Notes: generated from the sequence alone by a model not told the origin. A stretch of DNA of 29,173 nt from Euryarchaeota archaeon UBA443 (GCA_002499195.1 DAKS01000029.1:894-30066); one strand, 5' to 3'; counted from the first letter of the stretch, positions 7,086-15,460 are shown. Numbers and translations: made by a program.

Positions 7086-8681
7086 TTATTTCGGGCTCGT
7101 CATTTCTTCAGGACGGACCCATTCATCGAATTGTTTGTTGGTTAGTAAACCGAGTCCAATAGCACTCTCTCGCAGTGTGAGCCCGTTTTCATGGGCATTC
7201 TTTGCAATCTTTGCAGCCTTGTCGTAGCCGATGTGATTGTTCAGTGCTGTAACCAACATCAAGGAGTTATCGAGATGCTTCTGGATGTTTTCCTTATTGG
7301 CTTCCAATCCATCGATGCATCGTTCTCCAAATGCGACACAAGCATCACTGAGTAATCGAATACTATGCAAGAGATTATGGATCATCATGGGCTTAAACAC
7401 ATTCAACTCGAAGTTGCCCTGACTGCCTCCGATTGTAAGGGCGGTATGGTTTCCCATTACTTGGCAGCAGACCATGGTCAATGCTTCTGATTGTGTTGGG
7501 TTGACCTTCCCTGGCATGATACTACTTCCTGGCTCGTTGGCTGGAAGTGATAACTCACCAATTCCACAACGTGGTCCAGATCCAAGCCATCGCATATCGT
7601 TTGCAATTTTCATTAAACTCGCAGCAAGTGTGTTCAGTGCTCCACTTGCAGCCACAATCGCATCATGCGCAGCGAGTTGTGCAAATTTATTCTCTGCACT
7701 TACAAAGGGAAGTTGGGTTCGTTTTGCGATTTGTTCGGCAACCTTCTCAGCAAATTCAGGGTGCGAATTCAATCCTGTACCGACCGCAGTTCCGCCAAGT
7801 GCAAGTTCAAACAAATCCTTCTGAGCGTATTCAATACGACGGAGATCAGCTTCAAGCATGTGGACATAACCGCTGAATTCCTGTCCAAGCGTCAATGGTG
7901 TCGCGTCCATCAAATGGGTGCGACCAATCTTGACAATTTCATTGAATTCCTTTTGTTTAGATTGTAATTTTCTCTTCAAACTACGAACAGACTTGAGGAG
8001 ACTATACTCAATTTCTTCCGCAGCAGCAATATGCATTGCAGTTGGAAAAGTATCGTTGGATGATTGCCCTTTATTGACGTGGTCGTTTGGATGGACAGGT
8101 GATTTGCTTCCGAGTATACCTCCAGCCAATTGGATGGCTCGATTGGCAATCACTTCGTTTGTGTTCATGTTGGTTTGTGTGCCAGAACCGGTTTGCCATA
8201 TGCGCAGCGGAAAGTGATCATCCAAATCGCCATGCATTACTTCTTCACCAGCATCAACAATCCAATCCGCAATTTCTCGATCGAGAACGCCAAGATCACG
8301 ATTCGTGCGGGCGGCTGCAACCTTGAGAATACCAAACGCACGAATCAATGGCCGAGGCATTACATCATCTCCGATGTCAAAATTGACCAATGATCGAGCG
8401 GTTTGACAACCGTAGAATTTGTCCCCAGGAACTCTCATTTCACCCATAGTATCGGTTTCGATTCGAAACTCAACATTGGATTTGGTCGAACGAGGCCTTG
8501 CTTCTCGGCTGATTTGATGGTACGTTCCCTTATCGTTGAGCCGACTTCGAATAGCCTGGACAATCCATGCACTGCGTCCTTTATTCTTACCGCCACCTGT
8601 CCATCTGTCAAGCTCTTGTGCGACATCTTCGGGTATGCTGACAGAGACGATGCGGCGGTCTCCAACGTTGTGTTTCGCCAT
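7086..8681 (-). CDS. fumC: class II fumarate hydratase with N-terminal ribbon-helix-helix DNA-binding domain
   Basis: A single 531-residue frame joins two domains. Residues about 9-50 (RRIVSVSIPEDVAQELDRWT then KGRSAWIVQAIRSRL) have the strand-helix-helix pattern of CopG/Arc-type DNA-binding proteins. Residues 71-531 are a complete class II fumarase, which interconverts fumarate and malate: SGTQTNMNTNEVIANR (166-181), HPNDHVNKGQSSND (197-210), GRTHLMDATPLTLGQE with catalytic H256, and GSSIMPGKVNPTQ (385-397). The linker (51-70) is basic. Fumarase homology already begins at EFRIETDTMG, and the codon before it is GTT, not a start; the first internal ATG (residue 79, base 8447) would clip the enzyme and has no SD. 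So the fusion appears genuine. An AT-rich TATA-like element lies upstream. Confidence 0.9.
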   Translation of the reverse strand: MAKHNVGDRRIVSVSIPEDVAQELDRWTGGGKNKGRSAWIVQAIRSRLNDKGTYHQISREARPRSTKSNVEFRIETDTMGEMRVPGDKFYGCQTARSLVNFDIGDDVMPRPLIRAFGILKVAAARTNRDLGVLDREIADWIVDAGEEVMHGDLDDHFPLRIWQTGSGTQTNMNTNEVIANRAIQLAGGILGSKSPVHPNDHVNKGQSSNDTFPTAMHIAAAEEIEYSLLKSVRSLKRKLQSKQKEFNEIVKIGRTHLMDATPLTLGQEFSGYVHMLEADLRRIEYAQKDLFELALGGTAVGTGLNSHPEFAEKVAEQIAKRTQLPFVSAENKFAQLAAHDAIVAASGALNTLAASLMKIANDMRWLGSGPRCGIGELSLPANEPGSSIMPGKVNPTQSEALTMVCCQVMGNHTALTIGGSQGNFELNVFKPMMIHNLLHSIRLLSDACVAFGERCIDGLEANKENIQKHLDNSLMLVTALNNHIGYDKAAKIAKNAHENGLTLRESAIGLGLLTNKQFDEWVRPEEMTSPK

Positions 8682-8701
8682 ATTATTAACTAAAATCGAC
8701 C

Positions 8702-8714
8702 GTTATTAAATAAA
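8702..8714 (-). promoter_or_regulatory. probable TATA box for the RHH-fumarase gene
   Basis: Read on the minus strand, TTTATTTAATAA lies about 22-33 bases upstream of the ATG at 8681. This is the normal archaeal TATA-to-start distance and would put the transcript start at or next to the ATG, i.e. a leaderless mRNA; no SD precedes the gene. Visual call. Confidence 0.45.
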
Positions 8715-8729
8715 CCTGAATACGATTCT

Positions 8730-8746
8730 AGTTCATGAATTGAACT
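8730..8746. promoter_or_regulatory. 17-bp inverted repeat between divergent genes, candidate operator
   Basis: AGTTCA-TGAAT-TGAACT is an inverted repeat with perfect 6-bp arms around a 5-bp centre. It sits just upstream of the probable fumarase TATA box and 27 bp before the start of the small membrane protein gene. RHH proteins bind short palindromes and often control their own promoter, so this could be a site for the RHH domain of the adjacent fumarase. That link is inference; a 6-bp arm can also arise by chance in AT-rich DNA. Confidence 0.3.
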
Positions 8747-8773
8747 GATAAACCTCCTCTACATGGAATAACT

Positions 8774-9160
8774 ATGGAAGATAAATCCAATTTTATGCCG
8801 AACCTTACGACTGGATATGGCATTGTACTTACCCTATGGGGTTTGATCGTGACAGCAATATCCGAGGCGCAATCAATTTCTTCATTCGCTCCAGCATTGT
8901 TTGGACTACCTCTTTTGATATCCGGAGAAATGGCGAAAGCGCCTGAAGCGAATCGGAAATTATGGATGCATGTAGCAGTGACTTTTGGCCTACTTGCAGC
9001 GCTTGGAGGAACTCGCTTCTTCATGGTCATGTCCGATGGGTTGAACTATGCATCAACATCAATGCTGATGCTTTTCGTTACAGGTTCAATCTACACATTC
9101 CTTTGCGTGCGCTCGTTCATCGATGCGCGCAAATCCGGAGCAATGGAAGCGACCGAATAA
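8774..9160 (+). CDS. small four-helix membrane protein of unknown function
   Basis: A 128-residue protein with four hydrophobic segments, about residues 12-30, 36-52, 65-84 and 92-112, and a polar C-terminal tail (DARKSGAMEATE). It begins MEDKSNFMPNLTTGYG. I do not recognise a characterised family. It is divergently arranged with the RHH-fumarase gene across 92 bp and could be co-regulated with it. Its stop codon directly abuts the stop of the convergent coiled-coil gene. Confidence 0.72.
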   Translation: MEDKSNFMPNLTTGYGIVLTLWGLIVTAISEAQSISSFAPALFGLPLLISGEMAKAPEANRKLWMHVAVTFGLLAALGGTRFFMVMSDGLNYASTSMLMLFVTGSIYTFLCVRSFIDARKSGAMEATE

Positions 9161-9424
9161 TCAGAATTTACGTCGACCCTTCACAGTAGGTGCAGACGTG
9201 TTGGTGACGTCGAAATCGTCCTCGTCGCCTTCGTCAGTCTTGATAGAGACATCGATTTGAACATCTCGAGATGAGTCTTTCTTAGCATCCATCTTGTCGA
9301 TGGTTTTCATGAGCATAGCGAACTCTAACTCAAGGTCTTCGAGTGCATCACTTAACTTCTCGATTTGACCTGCGAGACGTTGAGCGATTTTGCGAGCCTT
9401 GGACAAGGTTCTATCTTTTCCCAT
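9161..9424 (-). CDS. small coiled-coil protein of unknown function
   Basis: An 87-residue, highly charged protein. Residues 4-48 form an amphipathic heptad-like helix (KARKIAQRLAGQIEKLSDAL then LEDLELEFAMLMKTIDKMDA), followed by an acidic linker and a basic end (KGRRKF). A GGATGG SD-like stretch lies about 5 bases before the ATG. It follows the isoaspartyl peptidase gene by 23 bp and probably shares its transcript. No family recognised; a structural or adaptor role is possible but not shown. Confidence 0.65.
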   Translation of the reverse strand: MGKDRTLSKARKIAQRLAGQIEKLSDALEDLELEFAMLMKTIDKMDAKKDSSRDVQIDVSIKTDEGDEDDFDVTNTSAPTVKGRRKF

Positions 9425-9447
9425 GATACCATCCTTTCATCGATTGA

Positions 9448-10410
9448 TTATGAATCCATCGAATCCAAATCAACATCGTTTGGACCGATTCCAATCGTAA
9501 TCTCACCATGTTTCCACACTCCTCTATACATGAGCATGGTCTGAAATGGTGTAGCAACATCTCCCTCGGCAGTCACTGCGATGACGCCACCCCGGCCACC
9601 GATTGGTTCAACAGCATCGAGAACGTCTCGACACGCATCATCAAGGCTCAAAGCAGCCTCAAATTTGGTGGCAAGGCGATGTGCTCCACAAGTTCGAATG
9701 AATGCTTCCCCGACACCTGTACATGATATGGCAATGTTTGCATCAGCCCATGTGCCTGCACCGATAATGGGCGTATCGCCAATGCGTCCTTTTGGTTTCC
9801 CCGTCATACCTCCTGTTGAGGTTGCAGCGGCAACGCCTCCATTTTTGTCGAGAGCAACGGCTCCTACAGTCCCCATTCCTTCGAGATCATGGTCAAGAAC
9901 AGAATCGTCTTCATCGGTTGCGCCAGGTCGAGCGTTTTGCTCTTTCCACAAGTTCCATTGTTTTTGTCGAAGGTCAGTGATGAGCCATGTTGGTTGGACC
10001 TCTTCTACTCCATTTTGAATTGCAAATTCATCAGCTGCTTGACTATTCAACATCACTGGCCAACCTTGTTTGAGAATGCAGTTTGCAGCACGAATGGGAT
10101 GTCGGATTCGACGTACGTTAACCACAGCACCTGCAGCACCATCCGCTCCATTCATGATCGATGCATCCATCGTAACGGTACCATCTTCATCCAAAACAGA
10201 ACCAATTCCTGCATTGAAGAGCGGTTCATCTTCCATCAATTCAACGGCTTGTGTAACCGCTTCCAAAGCATCGATTGAACCCGATTCAAGCGCATCTCCA
10301 ATCGATTTGAGAACGTGATGCATGCAACGAATTCGGGCAGGATCTAGCGAGGTCAAACCTCGCCATTCCCCATCTCCTCCTGCCCCACCATGAATGGCGA
10401 GAATGGTCAT
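9448..10410 (-). CDS. iaaA: isoaspartyl peptidase / plant-type L-asparaginase (Ntn hydrolase)
   Basis: The 320-residue precursor belongs to the Thr N-terminal-nucleophile hydrolases that self-cleave and then remove isoaspartyl residues from peptides or hydrolyse asparagine. It opens with the family signature MTILAIHGGAG, has NAGIGSVLDEDGTVTMDASI at 66-85, and the autocleavage site DLEGMGTVGAVALD places T181 as the catalytic residue; STGGMTGKPKGRIGDTPIIG (198-217) forms the substrate pocket. The open frame extends upstream into the cyclophilin gene, but the ATG at 10408-10410 gives the correct N-terminus. It follows the cyclophilin stop by 5 bp. The pairing with a prolyl isomerase points to protein maintenance. 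Confidence 0.93.
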   Translation of the reverse strand: MTILAIHGGAGGDGEWRGLTSLDPARIRCMHHVLKSIGDALESGSIDALEAVTQAVELMEDEPLFNAGIGSVLDEDGTVTMDASIMNGADGAAGAVVNVRRIRHPIRAANCILKQGWPVMLNSQAADEFAIQNGVEEVQPTWLITDLRQKQWNLWKEQNARPGATDEDDSVLDHDLEGMGTVGAVALDKNGGVAAATSTGGMTGKPKGRIGDTPIIGAGTWADANIAISCTGVGEAFIRTCGAHRLATKFEAALSLDDACRDVLDAVEPIGGRGGVIAVTAEGDVATPFQTMLMYRGVWKHGEITIGIGPNDVDLDSMDS

Positions 10411-10415
10411 CGTAT

Positions 10416-10898
10416 TCACTCTACAACTGAACAGCGAATAATCTGTTGAGGCTGTGCAGGTCGATCGCCAGCTAACTTCTGGCAACGCTCAATCGATTTG
10501 ACAACATTCATGCCGTCGGAAACTTGTCCAAACACGGCGTGGTTACCGTTGAGCCATGGTGTTGCGACCGTGGTAAGGAAGAATTGGGAACCACCAGTAT
10601 TCTTTCCAGCATTAGCCATCGATAGAATGCCGGGTTTGTCGTGCTTGAGGTTAAGGGCAGATGGTTCACAAGGAATCTTCCATCCAGGTCCACCGGTTCC
10701 TGCTCGTCGAGACATTGGATCTTTGGAATTTGGACATCCTCCTTGAATCATGAAATCCTCGATTACACGATGGAAATGGAGTCCGTCATAGAATCCGTCA
10801 TTGACGAGTTTGACGAAATTCGCTACTGTATCCGGAGCGCTTCCGTGAAAAAGTTCGATGGTAATGTTTCCTGCTGATGTCTCCATGAGTACGTGCAT
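10416..10898 (-). CDS. cyclophilin-type peptidyl-prolyl cis-trans isomerase
   Basis: A 160-residue single-domain cyclophilin that accelerates cis-trans isomerisation of prolyl bonds during protein folding. Active-site residues are present: FHRVIEDFMIQGG with R44, F49, M50 and Q52, SQFF at 104-107, W115 and H120. It lacks a signal peptide, so it is probably cytoplasmic. The frame extends to an ATG at 10946, but the ATG at 10896-10898 (MHVLMETSAGNITIELF) gives the normal cyclophilin start; a further Met four residues in is also possible. It heads the minus-strand operon with the isoaspartyl peptidase and is divergent from glutathione peroxidase across 111 bp. Confidence 0.93.
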   Translation of the reverse strand: MHVLMETSAGNITIELFHGSAPDTVANFVKLVNDGFYDGLHFHRVIEDFMIQGGCPNSKDPMSRRAGTGGPGWKIPCEPSALNLKHDKPGILSMANAGKNTGGSQFFLTTVATPWLNGNHAVFGQVSDGMNVVKSIERCQKLAGDRPAQPQQIIRCSVVE

Positions 10899-11009
10899 GA
10901 TTCGACCATGAGCATACACTTCAAGAGCATTTGCTTGTGGATTCAAGCAATGGTGACGGTCTCAGAATTGGAACCACACCTTCATCAACAGATAGCCTGT
11001 CTTTTGCCC

Positions 11010-11465
11010 ATGAGCGACCTAAGGGATATCGAAATCGAGACTATTGAAGGAAACAAAACCACACTACGTCAACTTGGAGGAACCACATACCTGATCGTCA
11101 ATGTTGCAAGTGCTTGTGGCTTTACGGCACAATACGAAGGCATGCAAGCACTGTACGAACAAAAGCAATCTGAAGGCTTGGTAGTAGTCGGATTCCCATG
11201 CAACCAGTTTGGTGCTCAAGAACCGGGCTCACATGAAGAAATTGCGACGTTTTGCGAAACACAATATGGAGTAACTTTTCCAATGATGGCTAAGATTGAG
11301 GTCAATGGAGGCAATCGACATCCTCTGTATGCTGAATTGTGTAAGGTTCCCGATCATGAAGGTAATGAAGCCATTAAGTGGAATTTCAACAAGTTCATTG
11401 TGCGTGAAGACGGTTCAGTTGAGCGCTATTCACATCGCACCGCCCCTTCGGAATTGCCGCTCTAA
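11010..11465 (+). CDS. glutathione peroxidase family thiol peroxidase
   Basis: A 151-residue thioredoxin-fold peroxidase that reduces hydrogen peroxide or lipid hydroperoxides. NVASACGFTAQYEG supplies peroxidatic C36, FPCNQFGAQEPGS holds the conserved Gln (Q70) and a second Cys (C64), and IKWNFNKFIV supplies W124 and N125. C82 (ATFCETQYG) sits where thioredoxin-dependent family members carry the resolving Cys, so the reductant is more likely thioredoxin than glutathione. No signal peptide is seen. The open frame reaches back to 10893, but MSDLRDIEIETI at 11010 is the family-like start. Its neighbour across the divergent gap is the cyclophilin gene. Confidence 0.9.
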   Translation: MSDLRDIEIETIEGNKTTLRQLGGTTYLIVNVASACGFTAQYEGMQALYEQKQSEGLVVVGFPCNQFGAQEPGSHEEIATFCETQYGVTFPMMAKIEVNGGNRHPLYAELCKVPDHEGNEAIKWNFNKFIVREDGSVERYSHRTAPSELPL

Positions 11466-11526
11466 TCGTTCATTTTTCCGAAAATAAGTAACGAGATTCA
11501 AATGCAAAGCCAATCCTGTTTAGGGT

Positions 11527-11928
11527 ATGGTCAAGCAACTGCCTTGCATTCCAATGGGATGTTCAGCTTGTTGTCGTGAAACGACCATGCCACTAACCGA
11601 GGCCGAAGCAAAGCGTCTTTCACGACGAACGGGAATGTCTCTTCAGTCATTTACTTGGGAGAAAAATGGAATTCTTACCCTTCTCAACGATGAGAAAACA
11701 CGAGCATGCGTCTTTCTTCTCACGGGTAGTTCCGATGTCAATGCTGAAGGTATCTGTTCGGTTTACGAGGTCCGGCCTGAAGGATGTCGTAAGTATCCAA
11801 TAGTTCTGAATTCTAATGATGATGCAATCTTGGACGAGGGATGTCCTCATCGCCAGGACTTTCCAGAACCAACCGAATCCGATGCGATCGAACTGCTCAA
11901 TCTTGAGGAACGGTTGTTGCGTAAATGA
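11527..11928 (+). CDS. YkgJ-family cysteine cluster (zinc/iron-chelating) protein
   Basis: A 133-residue protein with the cysteine pattern of the YkgJ / UPF0153 family (COG0727), predicted to chelate zinc or an iron-sulfur cluster. Cys occur at 7, 12, 15 and 16 (CIPMGCSACC), in RACVFLL, then ICSVYEVRPEGCRKYP and the final EGCPHR, the classic family order including the RP.GCR.YP segment. The exact function of the family is not established. It begins 61 bp after the glutathione peroxidase stop, and its last 32 bp overlap the 3' end of the convergent tRNA methyltransferase gene, the largest overlap in the window. Confidence 0.85.
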   Translation: MVKQLPCIPMGCSACCRETTMPLTEAEAKRLSRRTGMSLQSFTWEKNGILTLLNDEKTRACVFLLTGSSDVNAEGICSVYEVRPEGCRKYPIVLNSNDDAILDEGCPHRQDFPEPTESDAIELLNLEERLLRK

Positions 11929-13015
11929 GGACTCGTCCAAGAGAACCGTGAACTGAAACGTACCACGCGTTCTGATAAAACCATCCTGTTTGATCGAGCA
12001 TTCCCTCGAGCGTATCCCATGCATGGTGCTTGAGTGAAGGGCGTTCATCCATCTCAAGCGGACGAGTCAATAATTCTGAACGAGGCTCTGTTGGAAGAAT
12101 CAATACAAGCCCACCATCAACAACTTCTCGTGCGCTTACAAGCGTCTTTTGAAGGAGATCGGGATAATCCATTGAGCCCTGTGAATTTCTTCCATAAGGA
12201 GGATCTAGAACGACGCCAGTAAAAGCATTCGACTTATCTTTTGGAAGCGCCGCTTTGATGTTTGTTGCATCACCTTGAACGAATGGATTCAATTGCGAAC
12301 CAGCCCATTCAAGATTCTTTTTTGCTCCTTGAATCATCTCTTCATTAAGGTCCATGCCAATTGCGCTTCGCCCACTCAATACGGCTTCGATAGTAAATCC
12401 GCCTGTACCTGTCATTGGATCGAGACAAGCGCCTGCTGAAAGGGGACCGCAAGCAAGATTAACAGCGAGCCGAGCAAGGCGAGGTTCCAAACTAACCGGT
12501 TTGAAGAATGGCCTCCGACTTGCTCGGCGTTCAATGCTGGAGTCGCCTTTTGGACCATGATTCAATAACCACCCAAATGTGACGCTTTGAGAATATTCAT
12601 CAAGCAGCAGTCCGAATGAACGCTCAGGTTTCTCAAGATCAATGGTAGCTCCCATGCGGCTTAGGATTCCTCCAATCATCCCAGCGAGTCCAGTACGTGA
12701 ACAACCTTCAATCCCTTGTCCATGTTTCCAAGCATGAACTGCGCAAGACGAATGCCCGTGCGGATACTGTTCCAGGTATTGCTTCACCTGACCTAACAAT
12801 AATTGTTCATCCACCCAATCTTCATTGATTCCATTTGTGAATACCGCTTCAATCCCTGCGGAAATTGAAAACTCTTCAACACCCTCTGAAAAGGTGAGTT
12901 GAGCAAGCCGCGGTGAGGAAAGAGCCTTGACCATCTCATTCGGGAAGAGGGCGGAAACTTCAGCCCGAGCAAGCGCAGGATGCCATCCGCGCAATGAGAC
13001 AATGCACTCGCCCAT
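11897..13015 (-). CDS. tRNA (guanine-N2) methyltransferase, Trm-G10/Trm11-like
   Basis: A 372-residue protein that probably methylates the N2 of guanosine-10 in tRNA. The N-terminal half is a THUMP-type RNA-binding region (GWHPALARAEVSALFP at 10-25). The C-terminal half is a Rossmann methyltransferase: RRPFFKPVSLEPRLARLAVN (167-186), SAM motif LDPMTGTGGFTIEA (198-211), acidic residue D222 in GMDLNEEM, and catalytic motif VVLDPPYGRNSQG (268-280), the D-P-P-Y used for exocyclic amine methylation. The frame allows an ATG at 13063, but the Met at 13015 (MGECIVSLRGWHP) matches the family start better. It overlaps the YkgJ-like gene by 32 bp and is divergent from FEN-1. Confidence 0.88.
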   Translation of the reverse strand: MGECIVSLRGWHPALARAEVSALFPNEMVKALSSPRLAQLTFSEGVEEFSISAGIEAVFTNGINEDWVDEQLLLGQVKQYLEQYPHGHSSCAVHAWKHGQGIEGCSRTGLAGMIGGILSRMGATIDLEKPERSFGLLLDEYSQSVTFGWLLNHGPKGDSSIERRASRRPFFKPVSLEPRLARLAVNLACGPLSAGACLDPMTGTGGFTIEAVLSGRSAIGMDLNEEMIQGAKKNLEWAGSQLNPFVQGDATNIKAALPKDKSNAFTGVVLDPPYGRNSQGSMDYPDLLQKTLVSAREVVDGGLVLILPTEPRSELLTRPLEMDERPSLKHHAWDTLEGMLDQTGWFYQNAWYVSVHGSLGRVLIYATTVPQD

Positions 13016-13091
13016 ACGCTTCCCTACTGGTGCAGGTTCTTCACGGCACCGCATGCGAACCATGACATACTCTCGACCTTAACCATTGGAT

Positions 13092-14120
13092 ATGGGCTGC
13101 AACCTTAGAGACCTTGCAACTGCGGAAGACATCAATCTCGCAGAACTCAAGGGCAAGCGAGTTGGAATCGATGCATTCCTGACAGCATTCCAATTCCTTA
13201 CAACAATTCGAGACCGATCACCAACTGGTGACGGCGGTCCACTACGTGACTCCAAAGGACGAACAGTTGCTCATTTGATGGGAATTTTGACGCGTACCAC
13301 AACCATGCTTTCACTCGGCATTCAACCTGTATTCATCTTCGACGGCCCATCGCCTGAATTGAAGGCGGATGAACTTGCAGCACGCAGAGCGCGTCGACTT
13401 GAAGCGGAAGCCGCTCACAAACAAGCTCTCGAAGACGGAGATTATCAGACTGCACAAAAGATGGCTCAACGTATCGTTCATTACAGCCCGGAAATGGTTG
13501 AAGATACGAAACAAATGCTCGACCTTCTCGGCGTCCGATGGGTCGATGCGGCTGCAGAAGGTGAAGGACAGGCCGCTGTAATGGCCGTTAAAGGGCAACT
13601 CGATGTTGTTGCAACTCAGGACTGGGATGCACTTCTGTACGGAAGCCCAGTACTCGTTCGAAACTTAATGAGCGATGGAAGCAAACGACACGGTCGTACG
13701 GTTCGTGCTCAGAAAATCATACTCTCGGAAATGCTAGCAGAGCACGATCTATCGCGTGAACAACTCGTCGATTTGGCTATCATGATCGGGACAGATTTCC
13801 ATCCAGGATTGAAAGGAATTGGCCCAAAGACTGGAATCAAACTCATCAAATCACTCGGAACGATTGAAGCAATTTGCGAAGAGAAGGACAGGGATATTCC
13901 AGAACGCTTAGATGAGATACGTGAAATATTCCTCAATCATCCATCAACTGAAGTCGGTGATGAAGCACTCAAACCCGGACAGGTTGATGTTAAAGGATTG
14001 ATTCAGTTCTTGCAAGAGGAGCGAGAATTCAGCCAACGGCGCATCGATGAAGCATTAACGAAGTTGCGTAAAGCGAATCTTGTTCGTGAAGGTGGCCAAA
14101 CCTCTTTGTTCTCATTTTGA
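13092..14120 (+). CDS. fen: flap endonuclease 1 (FEN-1/RAD2 family)
   Basis: The 342-residue structure-specific nuclease removes 5' flaps during Okazaki fragment maturation and repair. Acidic metal ligands are visible: D27 (VGIDAFLTAFQF), D84 (FIFDGPSPELKA), E156 and E158 (AEGEGQAA), D177 and D179 (TQDWDALLYG) and D235 (GTDFHPG), followed by the helix-hairpin-helix GLKGIGPKTG. The C-terminus QTSLFSF is a PIP-box-like motif that should bind the PCNA clamp. Length and order match archaeal and eukaryotic FEN-1, not the bacterial Pol I domain. A TTG two codons upstream is possible, but family members start at M-G, so I use the ATG at 13092. Confidence 0.95.
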   Translation: MGCNLRDLATAEDINLAELKGKRVGIDAFLTAFQFLTTIRDRSPTGDGGPLRDSKGRTVAHLMGILTRTTTMLSLGIQPVFIFDGPSPELKADELAARRARRLEAEAAHKQALEDGDYQTAQKMAQRIVHYSPEMVEDTKQMLDLLGVRWVDAAAEGEGQAAVMAVKGQLDVVATQDWDALLYGSPVLVRNLMSDGSKRHGRTVRAQKIILSEMLAEHDLSREQLVDLAIMIGTDFHPGLKGIGPKTGIKLIKSLGTIEAICEEKDRDIPERLDEIREIFLNHPSTEVGDEALKPGQVDVKGLIQFLQEEREFSQRRIDEALTKLRKANLVREGGQTSLFSF

Positions 14121-14122
14121 AT

Positions 14123-15460
14123 TTAGGCTGGATCAAGTCCAGGCAACATTTCGAGATCTGTTGTTTCGACATCAACGCCCATAGATGTAAGACTACGGGC
14201 CAACCCTTCGGCTTGATGAGCGGCTGAAAAGCGTTCTAAGATACGCTCACGGCCAGCCTTTGACCACGCTTTTCGATTGGTTTCTTCACCAGCCTGTTCT
14301 ACTGCTTTGACCCATTGTTCAAGCCCCTCTTCAGTATTTGGCCACGGTAATCTTCGGCCATTGAATCCGTCCGTGACCGTATGCGTGAATCCGCAATCGT
14401 TGACGACCAAGGCCGGTGTTCCGACCATAACTGCTTCCATTGGAGTTAGACCGAATCCTTCGGTTCGAGCAGTTGCGATCAATGCGTGAGCATTACGCAT
14501 TAATGCGACGATTTCCATTTCATCAATTCGAGGCATGATGACCAATTCAGCACCATATTTTTCTGCTTGACGTTGCATTTCTTCAGTTCCTCCACCACCG
14601 ACATGGACGAGTGGAAGTGATGATGCTGCAGCAATTTGTACTGCCTCTTTACTACCTTTCATGAAACATGCTCGACCGATGGTGAGAAGATACGAGCCGT
14701 TTGGTTTGTGAGCGAAGGAGTCCCATACGTTTCGTTCCTCATCGTTTTCTTCAGCAGGCCATGCTGAAGGGTCGATGGCTGGCCATAGAACGCCGACTTC
14801 AGCAGGACGTAACTGTTCATCACGGAAGTTCACATCTCCTGCAATCCACTTCTTACTCGTTGGCCAACCATATGAGGATGCAAGCATACGTGAACTTGTC
14901 GGCGTATTGGCTGATACGGCTGTTTTTGGACGCTTCCATAGGCGTTTGTGCCAGCGCTGATCCCAACGACGTAGATAGGTAAGAGCCAGGTTTTTGACGA
15001 ATATTGAATTACGTAATTTCCCATCCATATCTCGTTGAAGAACGTCGTCGTAAATGCCCTTGTTACGTTCATGAATGAACACGTACAACGGTCGATTGTT
15101 TGGAATGATATCGAGGACTTCCAAACCTCCTGTACCAAGAACGATGCAACAAGCATCTGCGACATCAAGCGCTGGTTGTAATTTTGTTCTCAATCCTCGC
15201 CATGCTTTGAGAGCTGTACGGCCGGCCTTTGCAGTCATTTCAGCAAGTGGCCCACTAGGTTGCTGCCAAGGGATGTCTGGAACGATTACGTCGATATCGA
15301 GTTGTTCACATCGTTCGAGAAGGAGTTGAGGCGCATTGAGAGTAGCGACAGTGATCGACCACCGTTTTGCATGTTCAGGCAATGCGACGATGAGATCTCG
15401 TTGTGCCCCTCCCAATAACGCCATGTTGCGGTGCAAGATGACAAGGCGAGGTTTGCTCAT
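14123..15460 (-). CDS. GT4-type glycosyltransferase
   Basis: A 445-residue GT-B fold glycosyltransferase of the GT4 group. The N-terminal Rossmann half starts MSKPRLVILHRNMALLGGAQ with the acceptor-side Gly-Gly motif. The C-terminal half has LLTIGRACFMKGSKEAVQIA (258-277) and the retaining E-x7-E element in ARTEGFGLTPMEAVMVGTP with E334 and E342. It probably adds a sugar from a nucleotide donor to a cell-surface glycan or lipid. Its ATG overlaps the stop of the preceding glycosyltransferase gene by 4 bp, so the two are coupled. The acceptor and sugar cannot be read from the sequence. It ends 2 bp from the FEN-1 stop. Confidence 0.88.
   Translation of the reverse strand: MSKPRLVILHRNMALLGGAQRDLIVALPEHAKRWSITVATLNAPQLLLERCEQLDIDVIVPDIPWQQPSGPLAEMTAKAGRTALKAWRGLRTKLQPALDVADACCIVLGTGGLEVLDIIPNNRPLYVFIHERNKGIYDDVLQRDMDGKLRNSIFVKNLALTYLRRWDQRWHKRLWKRPKTAVSANTPTSSRMLASSYGWPTSKKWIAGDVNFRDEQLRPAEVGVLWPAIDPSAWPAEENDEERNVWDSFAHKPNGSYLLTIGRACFMKGSKEAVQIAAASSLPLVHVGGGGTEEMQRQAEKYGAELVIMPRIDEMEIVALMRNAHALIATARTEGFGLTPMEAVMVGTPALVVNDCGFTHTVTDGFNGRRLPWPNTEEGLEQWVKAVEQAGEETNRKAWSKAGRERILERFSAAHQAEGLARSLTSMGVDVETTDLEMLPGLDPA

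Noticed and set aside
7474..8393. Several plus-strand frames of 60-116 codons opposite the fumarase gene
   Set aside because: They are antisense to conserved fumarase coding sequence and show no recognisable domains.
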